Source: Lachnospiraceae bacterium (GTDB lineage: Bacteria > Bacillota > Clostridia > Lachnospirales > Lachnospiraceae). From it: a stretch of DNA of 14,312 nucleotides. The notes under the pieces were generated by a model. It had not been told where the DNA came from. It saw only the letters and a list, made by a program, of their open reading frames with translations, and searched no databases. Both the position numbers and the translations under genes were made by a program. Of this stretch, positions 1-6,736 are shown piece by piece. Every line of letters starts with the position of its first letter. Positions within the stretch are counted from its first letter, which is position 1. Location: the NCBI GenBank assembly GCA_003446735.1, contig DMCJ01000020.1, positions 1 through 14,312 on the forward strand, given 5' to 3'.

Positions 1-456
1 CAGGATGAGGAGTGGAATGAGGCAACGGAGTTAAACTGGGGACTGCTTGCGGACGAGCTCCACAGCGGCATGAAGTTATACGTTTCCAAGCTTTTGGAGA
101 TATACAATAAATATCCCGCTCTTCATGAGATTGATAACAGCTGGGACGGATTTGAATGGATAAATGCCGATGATTCCAATAACAGTACCTATACATATTT
201 CAGAAAACCTTCGGACGGAAAAAACAGGATACTGGTTGTCCTTAATATGACACCGATGGAAAGAGAAGGCTATAAGGTTGGTGTTCCGGAGAAAAAGAAA
301 TATACACTTCTCTTAAATTCCGATGACAAACAGTTCGGCGGAAACGGAAAGGTGATACCGAAGACTTTAACGGCAAAGGAAGAGGAAGCAAGCGGGAAAC
401 CGTATTCGATAAAGTTTGATCTTCCGGCATATGGAGCTGCCATCTTCAGATTTTGA
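1..456 (+). CDS. glgB: 1,4-alpha-glucan branching enzyme, C-terminal part (5' end outside window)
   Basis: The reading frame is open from base 1 to the TGA at 454-456, giving the last 151 residues of a longer protein; an ATG at 70 is internal. The segment aligns by eye with the C-terminal beta-sandwich of GlgB: an EWNE..ELNWGLL stretch, then a helix ending YPALHEID, the hallmark DGFEWINADD, a VVLNMTP..REGYKVGVP strand pair, the LLNSDD..FGGNG loop, and a final LPAYGAAIFRF strand. GlgB makes alpha-1,6 branches in glycogen by cutting and transferring alpha-1,4 glucan chains in the cytoplasm. The catalytic GH13 barrel lies upstream of the window, so activity cannot be judged here. A terminator follows immediately, so this gene ends its transcription unit. 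The family call is firm; the alternative of another GH13 enzyme is unlikely given the GFEW and NSDD motifs. Confidence 0.88.
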   Translation, partial: QDEEWNEATELNWGLLADELHSGMKLYVSKLLEIYNKYPALHEIDNSWDGFEWINADDSNNSTYTYFRKPSDGKNRILVVLNMTPMEREGYKVGVPEKKKYTLLLNSDDKQFGGNGKVIPKTLTAKEEEASGKPYSIKFDLPAYGAAIFRF

Positions 457-472
457 TAAATCTTGCCGAAAT

Positions 473-509
473 AAAGGGTAAGTGCAAATGCACTTGCCCT
501 TTTTCTTTT
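473..509 (+). terminator. Intrinsic terminator after glgB
   Basis: A 13-14 bp stem with one T-G wobble pairs 473-486 with 489-502 around a very small loop (AAAT if the innermost pair is left open) and runs into TTTTTCTTTT. It begins 17 bases after the glgB stop codon and separates that gene from the flagellar cassette. Confidence 0.9.
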
Positions 510-522
510 GTAAATTATCAAG

Positions 523-532
523 GATCATGATC
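523..532. other. 10-bp perfect palindrome GATCATGATC upstream of the DUF6240 gene
   Basis: GATCATGATC lies between the glgB terminator and the DUF6240 ribosome binding site (ACGGAGAAG, about 536-544). It is a perfect inverted repeat in the only non-coding stretch ahead of the flagellar cassette. It could be an operator half or chance. I found no convincing sigma-A or sigma-28 promoter in 503-552, so where DUF6240 transcription starts is unresolved. Confidence 0.3.
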
Positions 533-552
533 AAAACGGAGAAGAATAATAT

Positions 553-3528
553 ATGAATCTTAATCAGATTTCCCGATATCAGGATAATATGGATGCGGTA
601 AATGCAGGAAAGGCCCAGGTAAGGACTTCAAAGAATTCCGCGGACACATTTACTGCCAGCAGCGCCGGTCTGGCGGCAGCATATAATGTGGCTTATGAAA
701 AGGGAAACAGCAATCCCTTAGCCGCATATAAGGATGATCCGAAAAAGGATCTGCTTTCCGAAGCTGTATCATTCGATCCTAAGAACAGCAAAAATTATAT
801 GGTCGTAATGTCAAATACATTATCTGATGAAGACTATGCAAAGTTGTTAAAAGACGGCGAAAAGCCCGGAGATATAACACCGGAAGAAACCGTAACTGTT
901 TTAGATCAGATCAAAGTCACTCTGGCAAGAGCTGGAGTATATATTCCCGGATATACAGATGACATAGATGATGCGGCTGTCAGGGAGATAGCAGGCAGCG
1001 CCGAAAATGCAAATGCTATCATTAATGCTTTAAAGGAAAAAGGTATTCCCGAGACAGAGGAAAACATTTCAGACATTTCAACGGAAATGAAAAAAGCCGA
1101 AGAGATCACAGAGCTTACCGACGGAGCAAAAAAATATCTTATCCAGAATGAAGCGAAGCCTACCATAGATAATCTCTATAAAGCCGCTTTTGCCGGGGAT
1201 AAAAATGCCGAAGGAAAAATGACGGGATACTTCAGCGCAGGAACTGACGGATATTTTGTTCAAAAAGGTGAGAATGATGACATTGACAGCATAAAAAGCC
1301 AGATCGAGGATGTCCTTGAAAAGGCGGGCTATCCCAAGGGTGATAAAGAAGCGCTTAACGATGCGGAATGGCTTCTTAATAAGGGGCTTCCCTTAACGGA
1401 AGAAAATCTGTACAGATTAAGAGAATTAAATGAGATGGAAATGCCGGTCGATAAAAACCGGGTTGCAATGGCAGCAGCAGATGCGATATCTGCCGGAATG
1501 CCGTCTGCGGCAGCATCGCTTATGAATGAAGACAGCTATATGGAAAAGGCGGAAGAGATAAACGAAAAGACGCAGGCTCTTGAAAACGAAGATATAAAAG
1601 GTGTCATTGAAAGTAATAAAAAGCTTACATTAAGAAATCTGTTTGAGATGTCGGAAAAAAGGAGCAAAGAAGACGGCAGCTTAGATCAGACACCGGGCGA
1701 AAGGGAGGAAACTCTTTCTTCAAAAGAGGCAGCAGCCAGAATTACGCTCGCAAAAGTCCAGCTTTCCATGAGTGCGCAGGCTAATCTAAAGCTGCTTAGG
1801 ACAGGCATAAATATAGAACTGGAACCGCTTGATAAACTGGTAAGGGATCTTGAAGTGCAGGAAAGAGCATTTCATTCCACGCAGCTGTCAGATATAGCAG
1901 ATAAGACCGAAGAGATAAAAGGCCTTCCGGCTGAGACTATCGGCCTTGCCGTAAAAGAGCAATGGATTCTCCACGGAACATTTACGCTTTCCCATGTTCA
2001 CGAAGAAGGAACTCTGTTAAAGCAGAACTATATCAAAGCAGGGGAAAGCTATGAGGCTATGATGACCGCTCCGCGTGCGGATCTTGGCGATAAGATAAAG
2101 GATGCGTTCAGAAATATTGAGGATATTCTTACCGAGGAAAACTTAGAGCCTACCGAGGAAAACAAGCGTGCAGCACGGATACTCGGATATAATACGATGG
2201 AGATCAGCAGGGAGAATATTTATGAAGTTAAAAATGCTGCTGCTCTTTTGGATAGAGTGATAAATGAACTTACACCCGCAAGAGCTCTTCACATGATAAG
2301 AGAAGGTGTAAATCCTCTGGAAATGAATCTGGACGGACTCTCGGATTACCTTTCCTCGCTTAAGGATCCGGGGGACGATATGGAAAAATACAGTACTTTC
2401 CTTCAGAAACTGGACCATGATAAGAATATAAATGCTGAGGAAAGAGAAGCATATATAGGTATCTACAGACTGCTCCGTCAGATAGAAAAGGGCGACGATG
2501 CGGCTATAGGCGGAGTGATAAAAAGGCAGCAGGAGCTGAGTCTTTCAAGTCTGTTAAGTGCAGTGCGGACCGAAAAGAAGGGCAGCGTTGATATAAAGAT
2601 AAGCGAATGTTTCGGATTCTTATCAGAGGTGGAAAGAGACGGGGATCTGATAACGGATCAGATAGGACGGTATTTCAGGAACAGGGCTGCATCTCTTTTA
2701 AATGATCTCGGAGGATACGAAACAAATGATGCGGAAGGCGAGCCGCTTCTTAAAGAAGAGATAGGTCGTATAAGGGAGGGATTGACCTCTTCCGAGGAAA
2801 TATACAGAGAATTGGAATCTTCGGATATAGAGAGAACCGTAAACAATCTGACCGCGCAGGAAGGGCTTATTTCCGAAGGCGGGATAGCGGAAAAGCTCAT
2901 AAAGAGTTTAGCTGCTGAGGAAAGAAAGGAAGATTTAAAAAAGGCTTATAAGAAAGTACGCGAAGCAATGGAAAAGGGCTCGGAAGAAGTTAAGAGCGCA
3001 ATGGGCGATCTTATCTCGGAGGCATCGGAAGCTGTCGATGAAGCTGCATTTGCATCCGGCGACCGTATCGATGTAAAAGCACTTTCCCTTATCTCAAAGC
3101 AGTTATCTTTGGTAAGCAGACATGCCGAATCGGAAAGATATTATGTTCCGATAGAGCTCGGGGACAGGATCACTACCGCATCCGTCAGGTTCATAAAGGG
3201 AACAGGTGAGGGAAGTGTTCGGATAAGCCTTAAGAAAAGTTCGGACTTATTCGGAGATGTATCTGTGGAATTTAAGAGTTATTCAAGAAGGATCGAAGGC
3301 ACGATAAACGTTGCTGATGAAGGCGATATCGAAAAGTTTTCGCTCATTGGAGAAATGTTTAAGGATATTGCAGTTGAGGAATTTGACAAAACGGCCGATA
3401 TAACTTGTGTACAGACAAGAGGGGATATCTACAGTCCCGCTAAAAGAGAAGATACCGACACATCACCTAAAGAATTGTACAGGATAGCCGACAGATGGCT
3501 GAAGCTTTTATCACAGGAGGTTTCGTAA
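553..3528 (+). CDS. DUF6240 domain-containing protein with FliK-like C-terminus, probable flagellar accessory protein
   Basis: This 991-residue acidic, Glu/Lys-rich protein has no signal peptide or membrane segment. I recognise it as the DUF6240 family seen beside flagellin genes in Lachnospiraceae; no function is established to my knowledge. By eye it holds three loosely repeated helical modules at about 113-210, 247-366 and 516-671. The modules carry TEEN-type turns, and each ends in a similar cap: KPTIDNLY (202-209), KLTLRNLF (357-364) and ELSLSSLL (661-668). Residues about 862-940 (YYVPIELGD, a VRISL strand, a VSVEFKSY strand, a short strand, then a helix) have the order of the FliK hook-length-control C-domain. 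The start ATG has ACGGAGAAG about 8 bases upstream. Its stop codon abuts the flagellin ATG, whose AGGAGG and probable promoter lie inside this gene. A FliK-like or other export-related role is inference. Confidence 0.8.
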   Translation: MNLNQISRYQDNMDAVNAGKAQVRTSKNSADTFTASSAGLAAAYNVAYEKGNSNPLAAYKDDPKKDLLSEAVSFDPKNSKNYMVVMSNTLSDEDYAKLLKDGEKPGDITPEETVTVLDQIKVTLARAGVYIPGYTDDIDDAAVREIAGSAENANAIINALKEKGIPETEENISDISTEMKKAEEITELTDGAKKYLIQNEAKPTIDNLYKAAFAGDKNAEGKMTGYFSAGTDGYFVQKGENDDIDSIKSQIEDVLEKAGYPKGDKEALNDAEWLLNKGLPLTEENLYRLRELNEMEMPVDKNRVAMAAADAISAGMPSAAASLMNEDSYMEKAEEINEKTQALENEDIKGVIESNKKLTLRNLFEMSEKRSKEDGSLDQTPGEREETLSSKEAAARITLAKVQLSMSAQANLKLLRTGINIELEPLDKLVRDLEVQERAFHSTQLSDIADKTEEIKGLPAETIGLAVKEQWILHGTFTLSHVHEEGTLLKQNYIKAGESYEAMMTAPRADLGDKIKDAFRNIEDILTEENLEPTEENKRAARILGYNTMEISRENIYEVKNAAALLDRVINELTPARALHMIREGVNPLEMNLDGLSDYLSSLKDPGDDMEKYSTFLQKLDHDKNINAEEREAYIGIYRLLRQIEKGDDAAIGGVIKRQQELSLSSLLSAVRTEKKGSVDIKISECFGFLSEVERDGDLITDQIGRYFRNRAASLLNDLGGYETNDAEGEPLLKEEIGRIREGLTSSEEIYRELESSDIERTVNNLTAQEGLISEGGIAEKLIKSLAAEERKEDLKKAYKKVREAMEKGSEEVKSAMGDLISEASEAVDEAAFASGDRIDVKALSLISKQLSLVSRHAESERYYVPIELGDRITTASVRFIKGTGEGSVRISLKKSSDLFGDVSVEFKSYSRRIEGTINVADEGDIEKFSLIGEMFKDIAVEEFDKTADITCVQTRGDIYSPAKREDTDTSPKELYRIADRWLKLLSQEVS
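889..1182 (+). repeat. DUF6240 protein module 1 (degenerate internal repeat)
   Basis: Residues about 113-210. A helix pair with AGVYIPGYTDD is followed by a GIPETEEN turn and the cap KPTIDNLYK. It matches modules 2 and 3 only at protein level and loosely; the DNA is not visibly repeated. Confidence 0.45.
1291..1650 (+). repeat. DUF6240 protein module 2 (degenerate internal repeat)
   Basis: Residues about 247-366. IEDVLEKAGYP, then GLPLTEENLYRLREL, an Ala-rich helix, and the cap VIESNKKLTLRNLFEM. This is the clearest copy of the pattern. Confidence 0.5.
2098..2565 (+). repeat. DUF6240 protein module 3 (degenerate internal repeat)
   Basis: Residues about 516-671. NIEDILTEENLEPTEEN, a second turn ISRENIYEVKN, an Ala/Leu-rich helix with ALHMIREGVNP, and the cap VIKRQQELSLSSLLSAV. 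It is longer and more diverged than module 2. Confidence 0.45.
3468..3494 (+). promoter_or_regulatory. Candidate sigma-28 (FliA/SigD) promoter for the flagellin gene
   Basis: TAAA at 3468-3471 is separated by exactly 15 bases from GCCGACAG at 3487-3494. The known consensus is TAAA-N14 to 16-GCCGATAT or GCCGATAA, so the -35 core is exact and six of the eight -10 bases match. Initiation just downstream would give a short leader carrying the AGGAGG at 3515-3520 before the flagellin ATG at 3529. The site lies within DUF6240 codons, so chance cannot be excluded, but position and spacing are what flagellin expression would need. Confidence 0.6.
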
Positions 3529-4635
3529 ATGAGGATCAATTATAACGTCTCGGCACTGGTTGCCAATAATGCCCTTAACAATAATGATAACAAGCTTTCC
3601 GGAGTTTCGGAAAAATTGTCCACCGGATTTAAGATCAATCACGCAAAGGATAATCCTTCGGGACTTGCCATTGCAAAGAGGATGAACCTTCAGTTAAGAG
3701 GTCTTTCCGATGCGTCCAGAAATGCGTCTGACGGTATATCGGTAGTTCAGACAGCCGAGGGTGCGATCCAGGAGATCCAGGAAATGGTTCAGCGTATGAA
3801 CGAACTTGCGGTTCAGGCTGCAAACGGCACCAATACTGATGAGCAGAGAGGCCTTATACAGAATGAGATAAAGGAATTAAAGAATGAGATAAGCAGAATA
3901 ACCGAAGATACCGAATTCAACGGTAAGAAGCTTTTAAACGGTGAACTGGATCACAAAGGATACAGTGATAATACCGGAATAAAGGTGGAATATTATTCGA
4001 AAGAAGTAAACGGAGCGCATTATGCCATATCGGCGATAAACCCTGTGTTTGATGCCTACGGAGAGCTTCAGGACGGCTCCATAACCCTTCTTCAGGACGG
4101 AACGGAAAATGCTTTTCCCGCAGATGCAAGGGTATCTTATAACGGAAAGCTCGCAACGATAAATGCGGAAAACGGTTTTGAGATGATCATCAGGGTATCG
4201 CCCGATGCAACGGGAAATGCGGATATTGAAACCATCCAGGCCGGAGCACTCCGTATGCAGATCGGTGCGAACGAAGGAGAAGTCCTCGAGATAAGGATCG
4301 CATCTTTAAGCCTTGAAACAATGGGTCTTGACAGATTTGATGTTTCCACAGAGGAAATGGCAAAGCGATCCATAGATATGGCAGCAAAAGCAAATGAATA
4401 TATATCAAAGGTCCGTTCCAGACTGGGTGCATACCAGAACAGACTCGAGCATACTACCGCAAGCCTGGATGCGACAAATGAGAATCTTACCGGAGCTTAT
4501 TCGAGGATCATGGATACGGATATGGCTGAGGCCATGACTGAATATTCCAATCAGCAGGTTCTCACTCAGGCGGGTACCACGATACTGGCTCAGGCTAATG
4601 AAAGACCTCAGCAGGTATTACAGCTTTTACAGTAA
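3529..4635 (+). CDS. Flagellin
   Basis: This 368-residue protein is the subunit of the flagellar filament, exported through the flagellar type III system and assembled outside the cell. Residues 1-140 carry the N-terminal D0/D1 helices: MRINYNVSAL, then LSTGFKINHAKDNPSGLAIA, RNASDGISVVQTAEGA and NELAVQAANGT. Residues about 145-240 form a small variable central part, far shorter than in large flagellins. Residues 244-368 return to the conserved C-terminal core (QIGANEG, VRSRLGAYQNRLEHT, DMAEAMTEYSNQQVL) and end ANERPQQVLQLLQ. No cysteine is present, as is usual for flagellins. The gene follows the DUF6240 stop with no gap, has AGGAGG 8 bases before the ATG, and is followed by a FliS-like gene. 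A hag or fliC name would fit, but paralogs are common in this group and I cannot tell which copy this is. Confidence 0.95.
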   Translation: MRINYNVSALVANNALNNNDNKLSGVSEKLSTGFKINHAKDNPSGLAIAKRMNLQLRGLSDASRNASDGISVVQTAEGAIQEIQEMVQRMNELAVQAANGTNTDEQRGLIQNEIKELKNEISRITEDTEFNGKKLLNGELDHKGYSDNTGIKVEYYSKEVNGAHYAISAINPVFDAYGELQDGSITLLQDGTENAFPADARVSYNGKLATINAENGFEMIIRVSPDATGNADIETIQAGALRMQIGANEGEVLEIRIASLSLETMGLDRFDVSTEEMAKRSIDMAAKANEYISKVRSRLGAYQNRLEHTTASLDATNENLTGAYSRIMDTDMAEAMTEYSNQQVLTQAGTTILAQANERPQQVLQLLQ

Positions 4636-4649
4636 GCGGGAGATGATGT

Positions 4650-5123
4650 ATGACTGATGAAAAAAAGCAACAGTTTGTCCTTCGCATATCTCAGGCGAAT
4701 AAGACAGAGATGATAGTGATATTATATGAGATGTTTCTTATTTATCTGAAGGACGCAGAGGAAGCTCTTGATAAGGATGATATCCGATCATTTAGGGAAA
4801 AGATCAAAAGGGCCAGAGCGTGTCTGAATGAATTGACGGAATCACTGAATTTTGAATATGAACTTGCAGGAACATTTTTAAGCTTATATGTATATATCAC
4901 AAAGCTCCTTGTAAGGGCTGATATCCACAAGGAAAAAGCACCGCTTAAAGAGTCGGAAAAGATAATAAGCAGACTGCATGAGGCATATGTTCAGATAGTC
5001 CCCGAGGATAAGAGCGGCCCCGTGATGAGTAATACCCAGACGGTGTATGCGGGTCTGACATATGGGAGAAATGATATAAACATCAGCACTGACAGTGATA
5101 CTAACAGAGGCTTCCTTGTATAA
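4650..5123 (+). CDS. fliS: FliS-family flagellin export chaperone
   Basis: This 157-residue mostly helical cytoplasmic protein matches FliS: FVLRISQANKTEMIVILYEM (9-28) mirrors the FliS first helix, usually ending LYE or LYD. A middle helix RARACLNELTESLNFEYELA (54-73) and the FLSLYVYITKLLVRA helix (76-90) correspond to the conserved second and third helices, and ISRLHEAYVQIV (106-117) to the last. FliS caps the C-terminus of flagellin before secretion. The tail after about residue 120 (Asn/Thr/Ser-rich) is longer than in short FliS proteins and looks disordered. It lies 14 bases after the flagellin stop with a GCGGGAGA ribosome site, so it is probably translated from the same transcript. The sequence is somewhat diverged, so a specialised chaperone for this flagellin is possible. 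Confidence 0.85.
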   Translation: MTDEKKQQFVLRISQANKTEMIVILYEMFLIYLKDAEEALDKDDIRSFREKIKRARACLNELTESLNFEYELAGTFLSLYVYITKLLVRADIHKEKAPLKESEKIISRLHEAYVQIVPEDKSGPVMSNTQTVYAGLTYGRNDINISTDSDTNRGFLV

Positions 5124-5142
5124 GGAAGTCTCGTTTTCTTTG
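5107..5142 (+). terminator. Intrinsic terminator overlapping the fliS stop codon
   Basis: An 11-bp stem (5107-5117 with 5122-5132, one G-T wobble) closes a GTAT loop and is followed by GTTTTCTTT. The fliS TAA (5121-5123) lies across the loop and the start of the right arm, so the last fliS codons form the left arm. Confidence 0.88.
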
Positions 5143-5176
5143 CATGAAATTTTTAAAAAAATTTCGTGCAGTTTTT
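5141..5176 (+). terminator. Second, adjacent intrinsic terminator after fliS
   Basis: A 14-bp A/T-rich stem with one wobble (5141-5154 with 5157-5170) runs into GTTTTT. It starts where the T-tract of the first terminator ends, so the two form a tandem pair insulating the flagellar cassette from the tad operon. Confidence 0.75.
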
Positions 5177-5205
5177 ACAAAGAATCATTTTTTTAATGAA
5201 AGGCC

Positions 5206-5234
5206 TTTACAAATTTTAAGGCGCGTTCTATAAT
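5206..5234 (+). promoter_or_regulatory. Sigma-A promoter of the tad operon
   Basis: TTTACA (5206-5211) and a perfect TATAAT (5229-5234) are separated by 17 bases, the optimal spacing. It is downstream of the two fliS terminators and points into the prepilin peptidase gene. A start near 5241 would leave a leader of about 90 bases. Confidence 0.85.
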
Positions 5235-5240
5235 GCAACT

Positions 5241-5333
5241 CATACGACGCAAATCACAGTCCGGTTCGGACGAATTTCCGTATTACGTATTTACAGTTCT
5301 TTAAAACAATATATTTTTTAATGGAGTAGCGTT
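5241..5333 (+). promoter_or_regulatory. Leader of the tad operon with two alternative small hairpins
   Basis: GTCCG (5259-5263) can pair with CGGAC (5267-5271) around GTT. Part of that same right arm, CGGA (5267-5270), can instead pair with TCCG (5277-5280). A further CGTA-T-TACG inverted repeat lies at 5279-5287, and an A/T-rich stretch precedes the TGGAG ribosome site (about 5322-5326). I cannot assign a known riboswitch class. Confidence 0.35.
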
Positions 5334-5771
5334 ATGTATCTTATGCTTTTCGGGATACTCATCGCTGCAGTTATCACTGACCTTACCGAGGATATCATTC
5401 CTAATCTCCTTGTTTTACTCGGAGCCATTCTGGGTATAGTATGTCAAATCGTGGAAGGAGGCCAGTTGTTTTTCAGTCTCGGGGACGCAGCACTGATACT
5501 TCTTTGTCTTATTCCCATTTACATGATAGGAGGTTTGGGGGCGGGTGACGTAAAACTCCTTGCCCTGATCCCGCTGTACATAGGCCTGGAAAGTACAGCA
5601 AATCTTATAATCTCGGCTTTTTTGGCCGGCGCAGTCTGTTCAGCGATAAAGTTCGCCTATTCAAAGGCAATCAAAATTCCCACAACCAAAATGACCATTC
5701 ATTTCACAGTACCGATATTCTTCGGTGCGATCCTGACTCTTATCGGAGGAATTCAATGGATAACTATTTAG
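5334..5771 (+). CDS. A24-family prepilin peptidase (TadV/CpaA-like), first copy
   Basis: This 145-residue, almost wholly membrane-embedded protein matches TadV/CpaA, the aspartic peptidase that cleaves Tad prepilins after a Gly at the inner face of the membrane. The two catalytic aspartates are seen: D16 in TDLTEDIIPN and D72 in GGLGAGDVKLL (the GxGD loop). Its short length, with no N-terminal methylase domain, is normal for the Tad type. The ATG has TGGAG about 7 bases upstream. It is the first gene after the operon promoter, and its 3' end overlaps the start of the TadZ-like gene by 16 bases. Substrates are likely the Flp1-like pilin and the TadE-like proteins further down; a second peptidase occurs at 12805-13287, so division of labour is possible. 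Confidence 0.88.
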   Translation: MYLMLFGILIAAVITDLTEDIIPNLLVLLGAILGIVCQIVEGGQLFFSLGDAALILLCLIPIYMIGGLGAGDVKLLALIPLYIGLESTANLIISAFLAGAVCSAIKFAYSKAIKIPTTKMTIHFTVPIFFGAILTLIGGIQWITI

Positions 5772-6736
5772 CGATCTTAGACAAAAACACATCATATGTA
5801 AAAAAACTGGCAGGTTTTATTGAAAAGACCGGAGCTCTTCCGTTCAGGGTTCTTGCTTTTGATGATCTCAAAAAGCTCGAAGCTTTCAGTATAAGGAAAC
5901 CGGCAGAGGTTCTTCTCGCAGGTGAATCCTTTAAGGAGCATGATCTTAACGGAACTGCGAAACAGATCATATTTTTAACTGACGGGTCCGAAGAAAGACT
6001 TGTTTCGGGAGGTGAGGATCATCCTCTTATTTCCAGATATCAGGCGGCATCCGAGATAACCGGAAAGGTACTTAAGGTCTTAGTGGATTCACCGCTTGAG
6101 ATAGCAACAAGAGCCGATGCTATGGGAAACGGCGAGTCGCGGATATTGGCCTTTTTCGCACCGGGGCCTAAGGGTTTTCAGACCGGAACCGCATTAAAGC
6201 TGTGCAGGATCTTAGCAAAGAGGGAAAAAGTCATTTATATGGGGTTTGAACCTTTTTCGGGATTTAAAGCCAGAGTCGGGATGTGCCTCGGACAACGGAG
6301 CGATGTGACGGAGCTGGTGTTTTTCCTGGATAAATCTAAGGACAGATTCCGAATGAAATTATCTTCGATGGTAGGAAATGATGAGGGCGTGGATTATATA
6401 TCGCCTCCGGGAGATTACAGCGATTTTATGTCAGTTACGGCAAAAGAGTGGGTCAGCACGATAAATGCAGTCTGTTCAACAGGAGTTTATGACACGGTAG
6501 TACTGGATCTTCACGAAGCAATGCAGGGTCTGTTTTCGATAATGGACGTGAGTGACAGGATCATAACAGTCGTTCCCGGAGATAAACTGTTTGCGGAGAG
6601 ATATCGTGAATTCAGGGAATCGATCCCGGAGGAATACATAGAAAAAACAGAGAGTAAATCCTATATGCTGAAGCTTCCGCCCGGAAGGGATCACAAGAGG
6701 ATGATAGAAGAGAGATTAAGCGAGATCTTAGGATGA
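5756..6736 (+). CDS. TadZ/CpaE-like pilus localisation protein with degenerate P-loop
   Basis: This 326-residue protein sits where TadZ/CpaE does, between the peptidase and the TadA ATPase. Residues 1-110 look like a receiver-type fold (LAILDKN, then RVLAFDDL and EVLLAGESF), but the usual phospho-acceptor Asp is replaced in VLLAGES, so it is probably a pseudo-receiver. Residues 128-326 have the order of a MinD/ParA-type domain: RILAFFAPGPKGFQTGTAL (129-147), VIYMGFEPFSG, YDTVVLDLHE (245-254) and IITVVPGDK. The P-loop keeps only the first lysine (K139); the GKT of the KGGxGKT motif reads TGT, so nucleotide hydrolysis is doubtful. TadZ positions the machine at the cell pole in other bacteria. 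GGAGGA at 5745-5750 fixes the start. Its last four bases overlap the next gene (ATGA). Confidence 0.75.
   Translation: MDNYLAILDKNTSYVKKLAGFIEKTGALPFRVLAFDDLKKLEAFSIRKPAEVLLAGESFKEHDLNGTAKQIIFLTDGSEERLVSGGEDHPLISRYQAASEITGKVLKVLVDSPLEIATRADAMGNGESRILAFFAPGPKGFQTGTALKLCRILAKREKVIYMGFEPFSGFKARVGMCLGQRSDVTELVFFLDKSKDRFRMKLSSMVGNDEGVDYISPPGDYSDFMSVTAKEWVSTINAVCSTGVYDTVVLDLHEAMQGLFSIMDVSDRIITVVPGDKLFAERYREFRESIPEEYIEKTESKSYMLKLPPGRDHKRMIEERLSEILG

Noticed and set aside
70..456. ATG at 70 as the start of an independent 128-residue protein
   Set aside because: The frame is open to base 1 and the upstream residues (EWNE..ELNWGLL) match the GlgB C-terminal region, so it is internal to a longer gene.
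466..473. GCCGAAAT just after glgB as a sigma-28 -10 element for DUF6240
   Set aside because: No TAAA lies 14-16 bases upstream, and the following terminator would stop such a transcript.
3394..3401. Exact sigma-28 -10 sequence GCCGATAT inside DUF6240
   Set aside because: The -35 position holds TTGA rather than TAAA, and GCC GAT are ordinary Ala-Asp codons here; the site at 3468-3494 is better placed and has an exact -35.
5241..5300. Resemblance of GACGCAAATCACAG in the tad leader to the conserved GACGCAAA block of the c-di-GMP-I riboswitch
   Set aside because: The preceding half of the aptamer (the GGCAAACC segment and GNRA-type loop) and the closing stem partner are absent, and the promoter would place the transcript start just before this block.
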